From positions 1-64,000 of the forward strand of contig NZ_JARLTC010000024.1 of NCBI RefSeq assembly GCF_029382225.1: 64,000 nucleotides of DNA, read 5' to 3'. The notes under the pieces were generated by a model. That model had not been told where the DNA came from. It ran no database searches and was given only the letters and a program-made list of their open reading frames with translations. Positions 1-9,673 of the stretch are shown here, in pieces (the first letter of the stretch is position 1; every line of letters begins with the position of its first letter). Origin of the DNA: Spongiactinospora sp. TRM90649 (GTDB taxonomy: Bacteria; Actinomycetota; Actinomycetes; Streptosporangiales; Streptosporangiaceae). A program made the translations under genes and the position numbers.

Positions 1-90
1 CAGGTCAGCGGCTCAGGTCAGCGGCTCAGGTCAGCGGCTCAGGTCAGCGGCTCAGGTCAGCGGCTCAGGTCAGCGGCTCAGGTCAGCGGC
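1..90. repeat. 13-bp tandem repeat, about 7 copies
   Basis: The unit caggtcagcggct is repeated head to tail without mismatches for six full copies plus a 12-base partial copy. It begins at the window edge, so the array may continue to the left. On the minus strand the unit reads as the last codons and stop of the neighbouring remnant gene (CCG CTG ACC TGA G), so it looks like a slippage expansion of that gene's 3' end. Confidence 0.95.
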
Positions 91-332
91 AGGGTCTTGC
101 CGACGGCGGTGCGCTCCTCGATCGCGGCGTGCGCGTCGGCGGCGCGTGCCGGCGGGAAGGTCCGCCCGATGAGCGGCCGGACGAGCCCGGCGGCGGCCTT
201 GGACATCATCCGCTCCGCCCACCGTGTCACGGTCGGCCCGAACTCGAAGAGCTGCTCGATGCCGAGCACCCGCACGCCCTTCGCCACCAGCTCCTCCGGA
301 CCCCCGAAGCGGACCACCCGAACCACCCGCAT
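78..332 (-). pseudogene. Remnant of a zinc-type quinone oxidoreductase (NADPH:quinone reductase, MDR family), internal deletion
   Basis: The 84-residue frame joins two ends of an MDR-family quinone oxidoreductase. Residues 1-16 (MRVVRVVRFGGPEELV) resemble the N-terminus. The rest (KGVRVLGIEQLFEFG, then RTFPPARAADAHAAIEERT and GKTLPLT) resembles the C-terminal 60-70 residues. The catalytic and Rossmann core of roughly 200 residues is absent, while intact members are about 300-330 residues. The ATG at 332 has a GGGAAG about 9 bases upstream; a GTG at 356 is the only longer option. The stop codon lies inside the 13-bp repeat array. The frame is still open, so the deletion was in frame. It is presumably non-functional. 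This rests on recognising family ends, not on an alignment. Confidence 0.6.
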
Positions 333-401
333 ACCGCCCGACTTCCCTTCGTTCACCGACCTGCGCCGACCTGGGCTTCGAGCATGCGACCTTAACCCGG
401 A

Positions 402-487
402 TCGAGGTCAACCGGGCCGACGAGCCTGGAGTGATTACCATTCGCCATCGATCGGTTACCATGGGTATGGGTGGGCGTTGACCTCGA
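402..487. promoter_or_regulatory. Long-range inverted repeat with internal TTACCAT repeats upstream of the P450
   Basis: TCGAGGTCAAC at 402-412 and its exact complement GTTGACCTCGA at 477-487 form 11-bp arms separated by 64 bp. Between them TTACCAT occurs twice (435-441 and 456-462), 21 bp apart, about two helical turns, and the second copy sits in a short dyad TACC-N3-GGTA. The right arm ends 15 bp before the P450 ATG. This could be a paired operator allowing looping. No regulator gene adjoins it, so the function is inferred. Confidence 0.4.
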
Positions 488-502
488 CGAAAGACGGCCG
501 AA

Positions 503-1696
503 ATGAACACCGAACCGCTCACCTACCCTTTCCAGCGGCCCGGCCCCCTGGCCGTCCCCGCCGAACTCCGCACGATCCGAGACCATCCGGTGCACCGCGT
601 GATCCTCCCCAGCGGGGACCAGGCGTACCTGGTGACGCGCTACGACGACGTCAAGACGCTGCTGACCGATCCCCGGATCAGCCGCAACATGAACCGGCCC
701 GGCGCGCCGCGGATGCTCGGCGGCAACAAGATGTTCCAGGATCCGAGGATCGACCCCGACCCGCCGGAGCACACGCGGATCCGGCAACTGGTGATGAAGG
801 CGTTCACCCCGCGCCGGGTCGAGCGGCTGCGGCCGCGCGTGCGGCAGATCACCGGCGAGCTGGTCGAGGCGATGGCCGCGAAGGGCCCGCCGGTGAACCT
901 CTGCGAGAACCTGTCGTTCCCGCTGAGCATCCGGGTGATCTGCGACCTGCTGGGCGTCCCCGTCGCGGACCAGACCCGCTTCCGGAACTGGACCGACCAC
1001 TTCCTGTCCACCGGCAAGTACGACGGCCGGCAGATCCGCGGCGCGCTGGCGGAACTCGACGCCTACATGGCCGAGCTGATCGGCTCCCGCCGCGAGCACC
1101 CCGCCGATGACCTGGTCAGCGCGCTGATCGGGGTCCACGACGAGGACGACACCCGGCTGAGCGGATACGAGCTGCACTGGTGGTGCCGGCTGCTGCTGAT
1201 GGTCGGCTACGAGACCACCGCCAGCCAGCTCGGCCTGAGCGTGGCCAAACTGCTGGCCGAGCCCGCCCAGCTCGCGCTGCTGCGGGCCGATCCCTCGCTG
1301 CTGCCCCGGGCCGTGGAGGAGCTGCTGCGCTGGAAGCTGATGAGCGGCTCGCTGTCGATGCTGCGCTATGTCACCGAGGACATCGACATCGGCGGGGTGC
1401 GGATCCCCGGTGGCACGGGCGTCATCCCGGCGGTGGAGTCGGCCAACTGGGACGAGCGGGTGTTCGACCGGCCAGGCGACTTCGACATCACCCGCGAGCA
1501 CAACCCCCACCTCACCTTCAGCGCCGGGCCGCACTTCTGCGTCGGCGCCGCGCTGGCGCGGGTGGAGCTGGAGACGGCGCTGGGCGCCCTGCTGCGCCGG
1601 TTCCCCCGGGTGCGGCTGGCCATCCCGGCCGGGGAGCTGCGGCGCACCCAGGGCACCCTCATCGAGAGCCTGATCGAGATCCCGATCACCTGGTGA
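503..1696 (+). CDS. Cytochrome P450
   Basis: Soluble bacterial class I-type P450 of 397 residues, the usual size. Landmarks are the C-helix HTRIR (90-94), the I-helix oxygen-binding stretch VGYETT (about 234-239), ExxR (E273-R276), and the haem loop FSAGPHFCVG with proximal Cys346. It has no N-terminal membrane anchor. It would hydroxylate or otherwise oxidise a small molecule using electrons from a ferredoxin and reductase encoded elsewhere; none is adjacent. In the I-helix, G235 takes the usual Ala/Gly position and Glu the acidic position. The substrate cannot be read from sequence. The ATG at 503 is preceded only by a weak GAAAG. The gene is monocistronic, convergent with the VOC gene 11 bp away, and behind a large inverted repeat that suggests dedicated control. 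Confidence 0.93.
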   Translation: MNTEPLTYPFQRPGPLAVPAELRTIRDHPVHRVILPSGDQAYLVTRYDDVKTLLTDPRISRNMNRPGAPRMLGGNKMFQDPRIDPDPPEHTRIRQLVMKAFTPRRVERLRPRVRQITGELVEAMAAKGPPVNLCENLSFPLSIRVICDLLGVPVADQTRFRNWTDHFLSTGKYDGRQIRGALAELDAYMAELIGSRREHPADDLVSALIGVHDEDDTRLSGYELHWWCRLLLMVGYETTASQLGLSVAKLLAEPAQLALLRADPSLLPRAVEELLRWKLMSGSLSMLRYVTEDIDIGGVRIPGGTGVIPAVESANWDERVFDRPGDFDITREHNPHLTFSAGPHFCVGAALARVELETALGALLRRFPRVRLAIPAGELRRTQGTLIESLIEIPITW

Positions 1697-1707
1697 GGCC
1701 CGGGCCG

Positions 1708-2145
1708 TCAGCCGAGCCGCTGGGCCAGCGCCACGATGACGCCCTCGGGGCCTCGGACGTAGCAGAGCCGGTAGATGTCCTCGTACTGCGTCACCTCGCC
1801 GACGAGTGTCGCGCCGTGGAGGCAGAGGCGGGCCAGGACCTCGTCCACGTCGTCCACGGCGAACATGATGCGGCGGATGCCGAGCGCGTTCGCGGGGGCG
1901 TTCTCCGGCTGGGTGGCGACCGCCGCCGGGCTGCGGAAGCTCATCAGCTCGAGCCGGCCGTGGTTGTCCGGGGTGCGCATCATCGCGACGTCGACCCGGA
2001 CGCCGTCGAGCCCGACGGTGCGGTCCACCCAGGACCCCTCGACGAGCGACTCGCCGTCCAGCTCCATGCCGAGCGCGGTGAAGAACGCGACGGCGGCCGG
2101 GAGGTCGTCGAAGACGATGCCGACATTGTCCATTCGCTCGATCAC
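1708..2145 (-). CDS. VOC (glyoxalase/bleomycin-resistance/dioxygenase) family protein
   Basis: A 145-residue protein with two beta-alpha-beta-beta-beta modules: the first from MDNVGIVFDDLPAAVAFF, the second from GIRRIMFAVDDVDEVLARL. This is the standard single-chain VOC layout and size. VOC proteins bind a divalent metal or an antibiotic in the cup between modules; the exact reaction is not assignable here. The start is GTG at 2145 because GAAGGAG lies 7 bases upstream; the in-frame ATG a few codons later lacks such a site. It is convergent with the P450. A role together with the P450 is possible but unsupported. Confidence 0.85.
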   Translation of the reverse strand: MIERMDNVGIVFDDLPAAVAFFTALGMELDGESLVEGSWVDRTVGLDGVRVDVAMMRTPDNHGRLELMSFRSPAAVATQPENAPANALGIRRIMFAVDDVDEVLARLCLHGATLVGEVTQYEDIYRLCYVRGPEGVIVALAQRLG

Positions 2146-2227
2146 GGTGATTCTCCTTCATGCTCACGCGGCCCTCCATGGCCGCCGGTCTCCCTGGGAC
2201 GGAGCCGGCGCCACGCTCTCGACACGT

Positions 2228-4051
2228 TCAGGGCGTGACGACGGCGAAGTTTCGCGTCGGCTCGTCCAGCACGGCGGCCAGCCGGTGCAGGACGGCGATG
2301 TCGCCGTCGTGGTCGAGGTCGTCGGGAAAGCCCTGGATGAGCAGATCGAGCAGGCGCCGGCTGGTCAGCCGCAGGGTCAGGTCCGCCCCGTCCTGCCCGT
2401 CCCCCCCGCCCTTCCCGGACGGCGTGCGCCGGTGGGTCAGCGCGCCGTCCGACATCGTGGTGCGGTGGCGCTCGTCCAGGTCGGTCAGGTGCCAGTCGAT
2501 GACGAAGCGCTCGTCCCAGGCCCGGGGCCCGTCCACGCGGATGGCGAGGGAGTCGAAGACCTGTTCCGGGCTGAGCGCGCCGAGCATGTCCGGTGAGGTG
2601 GTGTCGGTCGGTGGAGACGAGGGACCGCCGGCCAGCTCGGCCGCGCCGGTCAGGTAGACGTTGCGCCAGGTGGCGTTCTCCGCGCCGTGCCCGAGACGGG
2701 TGTAGACCCGCGCCAGCAGTTCACGGGCCGCACGGTCGCCCTCGTCGGCGAACACCACGTGGTTCACCAGGGTCGCCGCGAAGCGGAGATCGCCGTCCTG
2801 GAGGTAGCGTTCGGCCGTCTTCAGCACGGCGGCGGAGCCGCCCAGGCACTCGACGTACCTCCTGGCCTGTTCCACGGGCGGATGCTCCCACAGGTGAGCC
2901 GGGTTGCCGTCGAACCAGCCGAGGTAGCGCTGGTAGATCGCCTTGACGTTGTGGCTGACCGAGCCGTAGTAGCCGTGGGTGTGCCAGGCCTGTTCCAGGG
3001 CGGGCGGCATCCGCATGACCTCGGCGATCTCGGTGCCGTTCAGGCCGCGGTTCAGCAACCGCAGGGTCTGGTCGTGCAGGTAGGCGTACAGGTCGCGCTG
3101 CCGGGTCAGGAAGCGGACGATGTTCGCCCTGCCCCAGGTGGGCCAGTGGTGGGACGCGAAGGCCACGTCGGCCCGGTCGGCGAACAGCGTGATCGCCTCG
3201 TCCAGGTAGCGGGCCCAGACGCGCGCGTCACGGACCAGCGCGCCGCGCAGGGTGAGGATGTTGTGCAGGTTGTGGGTGGCGTTCTCGGCCATGCACAGGG
3301 CCCGCTGGGCGGGGAACAGGAAGTTCATCTCCGCCGGGGCCTCGGTGCCGGGGGTGAGCTGGAAGACGATCCGCACGCCGTCGATCGTCTCCTCCTGCCC
3401 CGTATGGGTGATGTCCAAGGTGGGCGGGATGAGGGAGACGGTGCCCGACGAGGTGCCCATGCCCAGCCCGCAGCCGAGCCGGCCCTCGGGGGAATGCGGC
3501 AGGAGCTGGCCGTACATGTAGAGGGCCCGGCGGTTCATGGCGGTGCCCGCGTAGACGTTCTCGGCGACGGCGTGCTCGATGAAGTGCGCCGGGGCGAGGA
3601 TCGGGACGTCCTCGGCGTCGATGACGCCTCGCGCTCCCCCGAAGTGATCGACGTGCGAGTGGGTGTAGATCAGGCCGGTGACCGGGCGTTCGCCCCGGTG
3701 ATCCCGGTAGAGCCGCAGCGCGGCGGCGGCGCACTCGGTGGAGACCAGCGGGTCGATGACGATGACGCCCCGCTCCCCCTCGACGATGGTCATGTTGGAC
3801 AGGTCGAGACCGCGCACCTGGTAGATGCCGCCGGTGACCTCGTACAACCCCTGCTTGGCGCAGAGCCGCGCCTGCCGCCACAGGCTCGGGTTCGCCTCCG
3901 GCGGAGGGTCCCCTTCGAGGAAGGCGTAGGAGTCGTTGTCCCAGACGACCTTGCCCCCCGCCGCCCGGACCACGCCGGGGCTGAGCCGCGCGACGAACCC
4001 GCGATCGGCGTCCTCGAAGTCGGCCCGGTCGTGAAAGGGAAGATCTGCCAT
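2228..4051 (-). CDS. Alkyl/aryl sulfatase, metallo-beta-lactamase fold (SdsA/type III sulfatase-like)
   Basis: A 607-residue zinc hydrolase that would cleave sulfate from primary alkyl sulfates such as SDS. The zinc-binding motif THSHVDHFGG (H131, H133, D135, H136) follows the N-terminal beta-lactamase strands. Further on come the family stretch AENATHNLHNIL, with the Glu and His metal ligands, and FASHHWPTWG. A helical dimerisation domain follows (about 330-480), then a C-terminal SCP2-like sterol-carrier domain (about 500-607) thought to recruit the alkyl chain. Some SdsA proteins are exported, but no signal peptide is visible here. The ATG at 4051 has only a G-rich stretch upstream. An IS200/IS605-like end lies about 50 bp before the start and may have replaced the native promoter. 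Confidence 0.88.
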   Translation of the reverse strand: MADLPFHDRADFEDADRGFVARLSPGVVRAAGGKVVWDNDSYAFLEGDPPPEANPSLWRQARLCAKQGLYEVTGGIYQVRGLDLSNMTIVEGERGVIVIDPLVSTECAAAALRLYRDHRGERPVTGLIYTHSHVDHFGGARGVIDAEDVPILAPAHFIEHAVAENVYAGTAMNRRALYMYGQLLPHSPEGRLGCGLGMGTSSGTVSLIPPTLDITHTGQEETIDGVRIVFQLTPGTEAPAEMNFLFPAQRALCMAENATHNLHNILTLRGALVRDARVWARYLDEAITLFADRADVAFASHHWPTWGRANIVRFLTRQRDLYAYLHDQTLRLLNRGLNGTEIAEVMRMPPALEQAWHTHGYYGSVSHNVKAIYQRYLGWFDGNPAHLWEHPPVEQARRYVECLGGSAAVLKTAERYLQDGDLRFAATLVNHVVFADEGDRAARELLARVYTRLGHGAENATWRNVYLTGAAELAGGPSSPPTDTTSPDMLGALSPEQVFDSLAIRVDGPRAWDERFVIDWHLTDLDERHRTTMSDGALTHRRTPSGKGGGDGQDGADLTLRLTSRRLLDLLIQGFPDDLDHDGDIAVLHRLAAVLDEPTRNFAVVTP

Positions 4052-4094
4052 GCAACGGTGGTGCCCCCGGCCACCTCGGATAAGGCAACGACAT

Positions 4095-4330
4095 CTTCAA
4101 TTGAAGTGCTCCCCACGGCTAAGGCCCAGGGGATTCCAGCCGGCTCGGGCTCCGTCTGCACGGTGGCCTGAGCTGCTGTTGCTTGGCGGTTCGCCGTCCG
4201 GCCCACGCGATTGCGTGGTTTGCGCGCCCCGGCTCGCGCACCCGTTCTGGGTTGCGCGCACTCCGCCCTCCCGGCGGAAGGGCTTGCCCCCATGGCTGAA
4301 GCCAGGGTCCGCGCCCTAGATCTCCGATCG
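4095..4330 (-). mobile_element. Putative decayed IS200/IS605-family right end (tnpB 3' remnant and omega-RNA-like hairpins)
   Basis: This 360-bp gene-free stretch reads on the minus strand like the 3' end of a TnpB element: an Arg/Ala/Gln/Pro-rich frame with no stops, then GGAATCCCC, a hairpin at 4111-4132 (CCCC/GGGG plus GGC/GCC arms), and a TTCAA end beside TTGAAG. A second similar hairpin (CCC-TGGCT / AGCCA-GGG) is at 4288-4306. Such hairpins next to a TTCAA-type terminus mark IS605 right ends and the 3' end of the TnpB guide RNA. No transposase core or left end is present. The call is pattern-based and could be wrong. Confidence 0.4.
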
Positions 4331-4412
4331 GCGAACGCCGCCGTGCGGCCGTTGAACGAGACGCGGCCCGGCGGTTCTCGCCGGGCCACGGTCATCTCAT
4401 CGATGGCGATTT

Positions 4413-4838
4413 TCAGATCCGCGTCATGGTGGACTCGTATCCGCCGCCGCCGGGGTAGACCCACTCGCCGATGACGGTCGCGCCGTCGGCGCTGAAGGTG
4501 CCCTCGTAGTAGGCGGGGCTGCCCTTCGCGCCGCCCCAGATGATCAGCTTGTCGCCGGTCAGCTCGTACACGTAGTCGAGCGTGTTGCCGGTCGAGTCGT
4601 AGAAGCGCGACATCACGTCCGCGCCGGCGGGCTCGCCGAACGGGCGCAGGTTGCCGATCACTTCCAGGCCGGTCACGGGCTGTCCGAACTGAGTGAGTTC
4701 GACGTGCTGAAGCATGAAGAAGCCGCCGGGCATCCACTCGTACCGAACGGTCCCCTCGGCGCCGCCGGTGATCGCCCAGGTGCCGACCAGGCGGTCCAGG
4801 GCCTTCAGGTCGGCGCTCGGCTCGTAGGTCTCCGACAT
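4413..4838 (-). CDS. Small lipocalin-like protein of unknown function (DUF1579-like)
   Basis: A 141-residue soluble protein dominated by predicted beta-strands, beginning DLKALDRLVGTWAI and ending with an aromatic WVYPGGGGYES segment. This resembles the DUF1579/calycin-type single-domain proteins of actinobacteria, which have no known reaction. The ATG at 4838 was chosen because AGGAG lies 6 bases upstream. It is divergent from the DUF998-YCII-ECF42 operon and shares with it a 157-bp intergenic region containing a perfect TGTGA-N6-TCACA palindrome, so the two units may be co-regulated. Such proteins often sit near ECF42/DGPF loci, but a functional link here is inference. Confidence 0.7.
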   Translation of the reverse strand: MSETYEPSADLKALDRLVGTWAITGGAEGTVRYEWMPGGFFMLQHVELTQFGQPVTGLEVIGNLRPFGEPAGADVMSRFYDSTGNTLDYVYELTGDKLIIWGGAKGSPAYYEGTFSADGATVIGEWVYPGGGGYESTMTRI

Positions 4839-4913
4839 CTCGTTCTCCTTGTGGTCTCGGTGCGTGTTCGCCGGTACCTCGGAGGCCGCCCGGGGGCTTT
4901 GACACATCCCGGG

Positions 4914-4929
4914 TGTGATTCACATCACA
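4914..4929. promoter_or_regulatory. CRP/GlxR-type palindrome (TGTGA-N6-TCACA)
   Basis: A perfect TGTGA-TTCACA-TCACA site lies in the divergent region, about 67 bp before the DUF998 start and 76 bp before the lipocalin-like start. A TTGACA at 4899-4904 and a 7-bp inverted repeat (CTTTGAC at 4897-4903, GTCAAAG at 4940-4946) flank it. The half-sites match the consensus of cAMP-receptor proteins known from mycobacteria and corynebacteria. Confidence 0.6.
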
Positions 4930-4995
4930 TCACTCTCGCGTCAAAGGCGGCGGGTCGGCTCCGAGGTAGCGGCAGAAACCATCAAGGAGGAAGTC

Positions 4996-5658
4996 ATGAC
5001 CACCACCACCGCGACCGCCGCCCGGGTCCCGGCCGCCCGCCGCTCGGCGCAGCGCCTGCTGCTCGCGGGGGCCCTGGCCGGGCCGGTGTTCTTCGCCTCG
5101 GCGATCGTGCAGGGGCTCACCCGCGAGGGCTTCGACATCACCCGCCACCCGATCAGCCTGCTCGCGACGGGCGGCCCCGGCTGGATCCAGATCGCCACGT
5201 TCGCGCTCGCCGGCCTGGGCGGGGTCGCACTGGCCGCCGGAATCAGGCGAACCCTCACCGAAGGGCTCGGCCGTCGGGCACTGCCCGTCCTGGTCGGGGT
5301 GTTCGGGGTCGGGATGATCGCGGCCGGCGTGTTCCCGATGGACCCGGAGAACGGCTTCCCGGCCGGAACCCCCGACGGGCCGGTGGCCCAGATGTCCTGG
5401 CACAGCGTCACGCACTCGGCCGCGGCGGCCGTCTCCTTCACCGCGCTGGCCGTGGCAGCGGTCGTGCTCGCCGTCCGGCATGCCCGCCGCCGGGCCGTAC
5501 TGCCGTTGATCGGCAACGGCGCCGCCGCGCTCGTCCTGCTGCTGCCCATGTCGCCGGACCACATGAGCATCCAGATCGCCGTGAACGGCGTGGTCGCCTT
5601 CACCTGGACGACCGTCCTGGCCCTGAGCCTGGCCCGGTCGTCGCGGCGTCCAGCCTGA
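4996..5658 (+). CDS. DUF998 integral membrane protein
   Basis: A 220-residue protein with about six hydrophobic helices and the DUF998 opening (LLLAGALAGPVFFASAIVQGL, then the GFDITRHPISLLATG loop and PMDP motif). The biochemical role of the family is unknown. AAGGAGG five bases before the ATG at 4996 sets the start and removes 27 residues of an upstream extension. First gene of a co-directional unit with the YCII/DGPF and ECF42 genes, 42 bp upstream of the YCII start, so probably controlled by the same sigma factor. Confidence 0.85.
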   Translation: MTTTTATAARVPAARRSAQRLLLAGALAGPVFFASAIVQGLTREGFDITRHPISLLATGGPGWIQIATFALAGLGGVALAAGIRRTLTEGLGRRALPVLVGVFGVGMIAAGVFPMDPENGFPAGTPDGPVAQMSWHSVTHSAAAAVSFTALAVAAVVLAVRHARRRAVLPLIGNGAAALVLLLPMSPDHMSIQIAVNGVVAFTWTTVLALSLARSSRRPA

Positions 5659-5700
5659 CCTCGCATAACCTTGCCGGAACATTCGAAACGAGGACTCATC

Positions 5701-6072
5701 ATGAAGTACCTGCTACTCGGTTACACCCCGGCCGCCGCCTGGGACGCCGCCACCGCCGACTCCCCGACCGACGAGGCAATGGCGGCGTTCGCCGCCTACC
5801 AGGAGTTCGAGCGGGAGCTGATCGAGAGCGGCGAGTTCGTCGGCAGCGAGGGCCTCGGCCACCCGGCGGTCAGCACCACGATCCGAAAGACCCCCGACGG
5901 CGTGACGGCGACCGACGGACCGTTCGCCGAACTGAAGGAGGTCCTGGCCAGCTTCGCCGTGATCGACGTGAGCGGCCGCGAACGCGCCGTTGAGATCGCC
6001 TCCCGAATCGTCGAGGCCCTCGGCGAGCCCATCGAGATCCGCCCCATCATGGGCGAGGACTTCATCACGTGA
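5701..6072 (+). CDS. YCII-related DGPF-motif protein
   Basis: A 123-residue YCII-fold protein containing the diagnostic DGPF tetrapeptide in TATDGPFAELKE. Proteins of this kind are repeatedly found with ECF42 sigma factors and are known or proposed targets of them; a small enzymatic role is suspected but undefined. The start is the ATG at 5701 (MKYLLLGY), with GAGGA upstream; longer frames lack a site. Its stop overlaps the sigma factor GTG (GTGA), so the two are translationally coupled. Confidence 0.88.
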   Translation: MKYLLLGYTPAAAWDAATADSPTDEAMAAFAAYQEFERELIESGEFVGSEGLGHPAVSTTIRKTPDGVTATDGPFAELKEVLASFAVIDVSGRERAVEIASRIVEALGEPIEIRPIMGEDFIT

Positions 6073-7412
6073 CCCCCGACGCCGGACCCCAGCAGGACGA
6101 CAACCGGCGGACCGACGGCGGGCCACGGAACGATCGTGGGCGGCGGGGTGGTGGGGAGGGGGCGTCGGCCGTGGGCGCGGATGTCGAGCATCTGTTGCGT
6201 ACTGAGGCGCCGCAGGTGCTCGGTGCGCTGGTGCGACGGTTTGGGCGTTTCGATGTCGCCGAGGACGCGGTGCAGGAGGCGCTGCTCGCCGCGAGCCGGG
6301 CCTGGCCCGCCGACGGCGTGCCTGAGAACCCGCGGAGCTGGCTGATCCGGATCGGCTACCGGCGCATGGTCGACCTGCTGCGCGCCGACCAGGCCAGGCG
6401 GCGGCGTGAGCAGGAGGCCGGCGTCGCCGAACTGGCCATGCGCGAACCGGCCCGCCGGGCGGGCCCGGCCCCGGAGACCGACGACAGCCTCGCCCTGCTG
6501 CTGCTCTGCTGCCACCCCGCGCTGGGCACCACCGCGCAGGTCGCGCTCACGCTGCGCGCGGTCGGCGGCCTGACGACGGCCGAGATCGCGCACGCCTACG
6601 GGACTCCCGAGAACACCATGGGCGCCCGGATCAGCCGCGCAAAGCAGCGGCTGGCCCGTGCCGGGGCCCGCTTCACCCCGCCGACCGACGCCGACCGGGA
6701 CGGCCGGATCGCCGCCGTGACCCAGGTGCTCTACCTGATCTTCAACGAGGGCTACACCGCGTCCGCCGGCGCCCATCTGGCCCGCGTCGACCTGACCGGC
6801 GAGGCCATCCGGCTGACCCGCATGCTCCACCGCACCCTGCCCGATGACCACGAGGTCACCGGGCTGCTCGCGCTGATGCTGCTCACCGAGGCCCGCCGTC
6901 CGGCCCGCGTCGGCGGCCACGACGAGCTGGTGCCGCTGGACGAGCAGGACCGCGGCAAGTGGCACCCGGCTCTGCTCCGCGAAGGCACCGAGCTGATCGA
7001 CAGTGTCTGGAACCGCCGCGAGGTCGGCCCCTACCGGTTGCAGGCGGCGATCGCGGCACTGCACGCCGCGGCCATGTCGCCGGAGCAGACCGACTGGCCG
7101 CAGATCGCGATGCTCTACCTGTGGCTCGAACGGCTCAGCCCCACCACGCCGGTACGGCTGAGCCGGGTGGTCGCGGTGGCCAAGGCCTTCGGCCCCGAAC
7201 GGGGGCTGGCCCTGCTCGACGACCTCAACAGGCGCTACCGGCTCGACCAGGACCCGCTGGTCGAGCAGCGCGAACGCGCGGTTCGCGCCCATCTGCTCCA
7301 GATGACCGGCGCGGCGGCGGACGCGGCCCGGCTCTACCGCGAGGCGGCCCGCATGACCGCCAACCAGGTCGAGCGGCGCTACCTGCTCGACCGCGCCGAC
7401 CACCTCACCTGA
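6069..7412 (+). CDS. ECF42-type RNA polymerase sigma factor (COG4941) with C-terminal TPR-like extension
   Basis: A 447-residue ECF sigma factor, far longer than the usual 180-200. Region sigma2 (GRFDVAEDAVQEALLAASRAWP, then PRSWLIRIGYRRMVD) is followed by sigma4 (LRAVGGLTTAEIAHAYG, ending GARISRAKQRLARA). A helical C-terminal half of about 230 residues (NEGYTASAG, LLALMLLTEARRPAR, YRLQAAIAALHA) is typical of ECF42, where it is needed for activity in place of an anti-sigma factor. The GTG at 6069 overlaps the YCII stop. A second GTG at 6171 has a GGGAGGGGG site and would give a start (VGADVEHLL) closer to the family's normal N-terminus, so the first 34 residues are doubtful. Confidence 0.9.
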   Translation: MTPDAGPQQDDNRRTDGGPRNDRGRRGGGEGASAVGADVEHLLRTEAPQVLGALVRRFGRFDVAEDAVQEALLAASRAWPADGVPENPRSWLIRIGYRRMVDLLRADQARRRREQEAGVAELAMREPARRAGPAPETDDSLALLLLCCHPALGTTAQVALTLRAVGGLTTAEIAHAYGTPENTMGARISRAKQRLARAGARFTPPTDADRDGRIAAVTQVLYLIFNEGYTASAGAHLARVDLTGEAIRLTRMLHRTLPDDHEVTGLLALMLLTEARRPARVGGHDELVPLDEQDRGKWHPALLREGTELIDSVWNRREVGPYRLQAAIAALHAAAMSPEQTDWPQIAMLYLWLERLSPTTPVRLSRVVAVAKAFGPERGLALLDDLNRRYRLDQDPLVEQRERAVRAHLLQMTGAAADAARLYREAARMTANQVERRYLLDRADHLT

Positions 7413-7428
7413 GCCGCGACGACGCGGC
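7413..7428. terminator. Short hairpin between convergent ECF42 and uvrB
   Basis: GCCGCG-ACGA-CGCGGC directly after the ECF42 stop and 20 bp from the uvrB stop. The stem is only 6 bp with no T-run, so termination is weakly supported. Confidence 0.3.
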
Positions 7429-7448
7429 GACCTGGTCCTAGCGGAGGC

Positions 7449-9554
<2,106 letters not shown>

Positions 9555-9673
9555 GCACTCCACTGTAGGTGGCGCCGCCGACAAAAACGGACGGCCGGCG
9601 GCCGCCCCCGCGCACCCCTCGCGACCTGCTCGGCGGCCAGGCGGGCAGTCACGTCGATCGGGATCAATCAGGC

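Noticed and set aside
1..90. CRISPR array at the left edge
   Set aside because: Units are 13 bp without spacers, so this is a simple tandem repeat.
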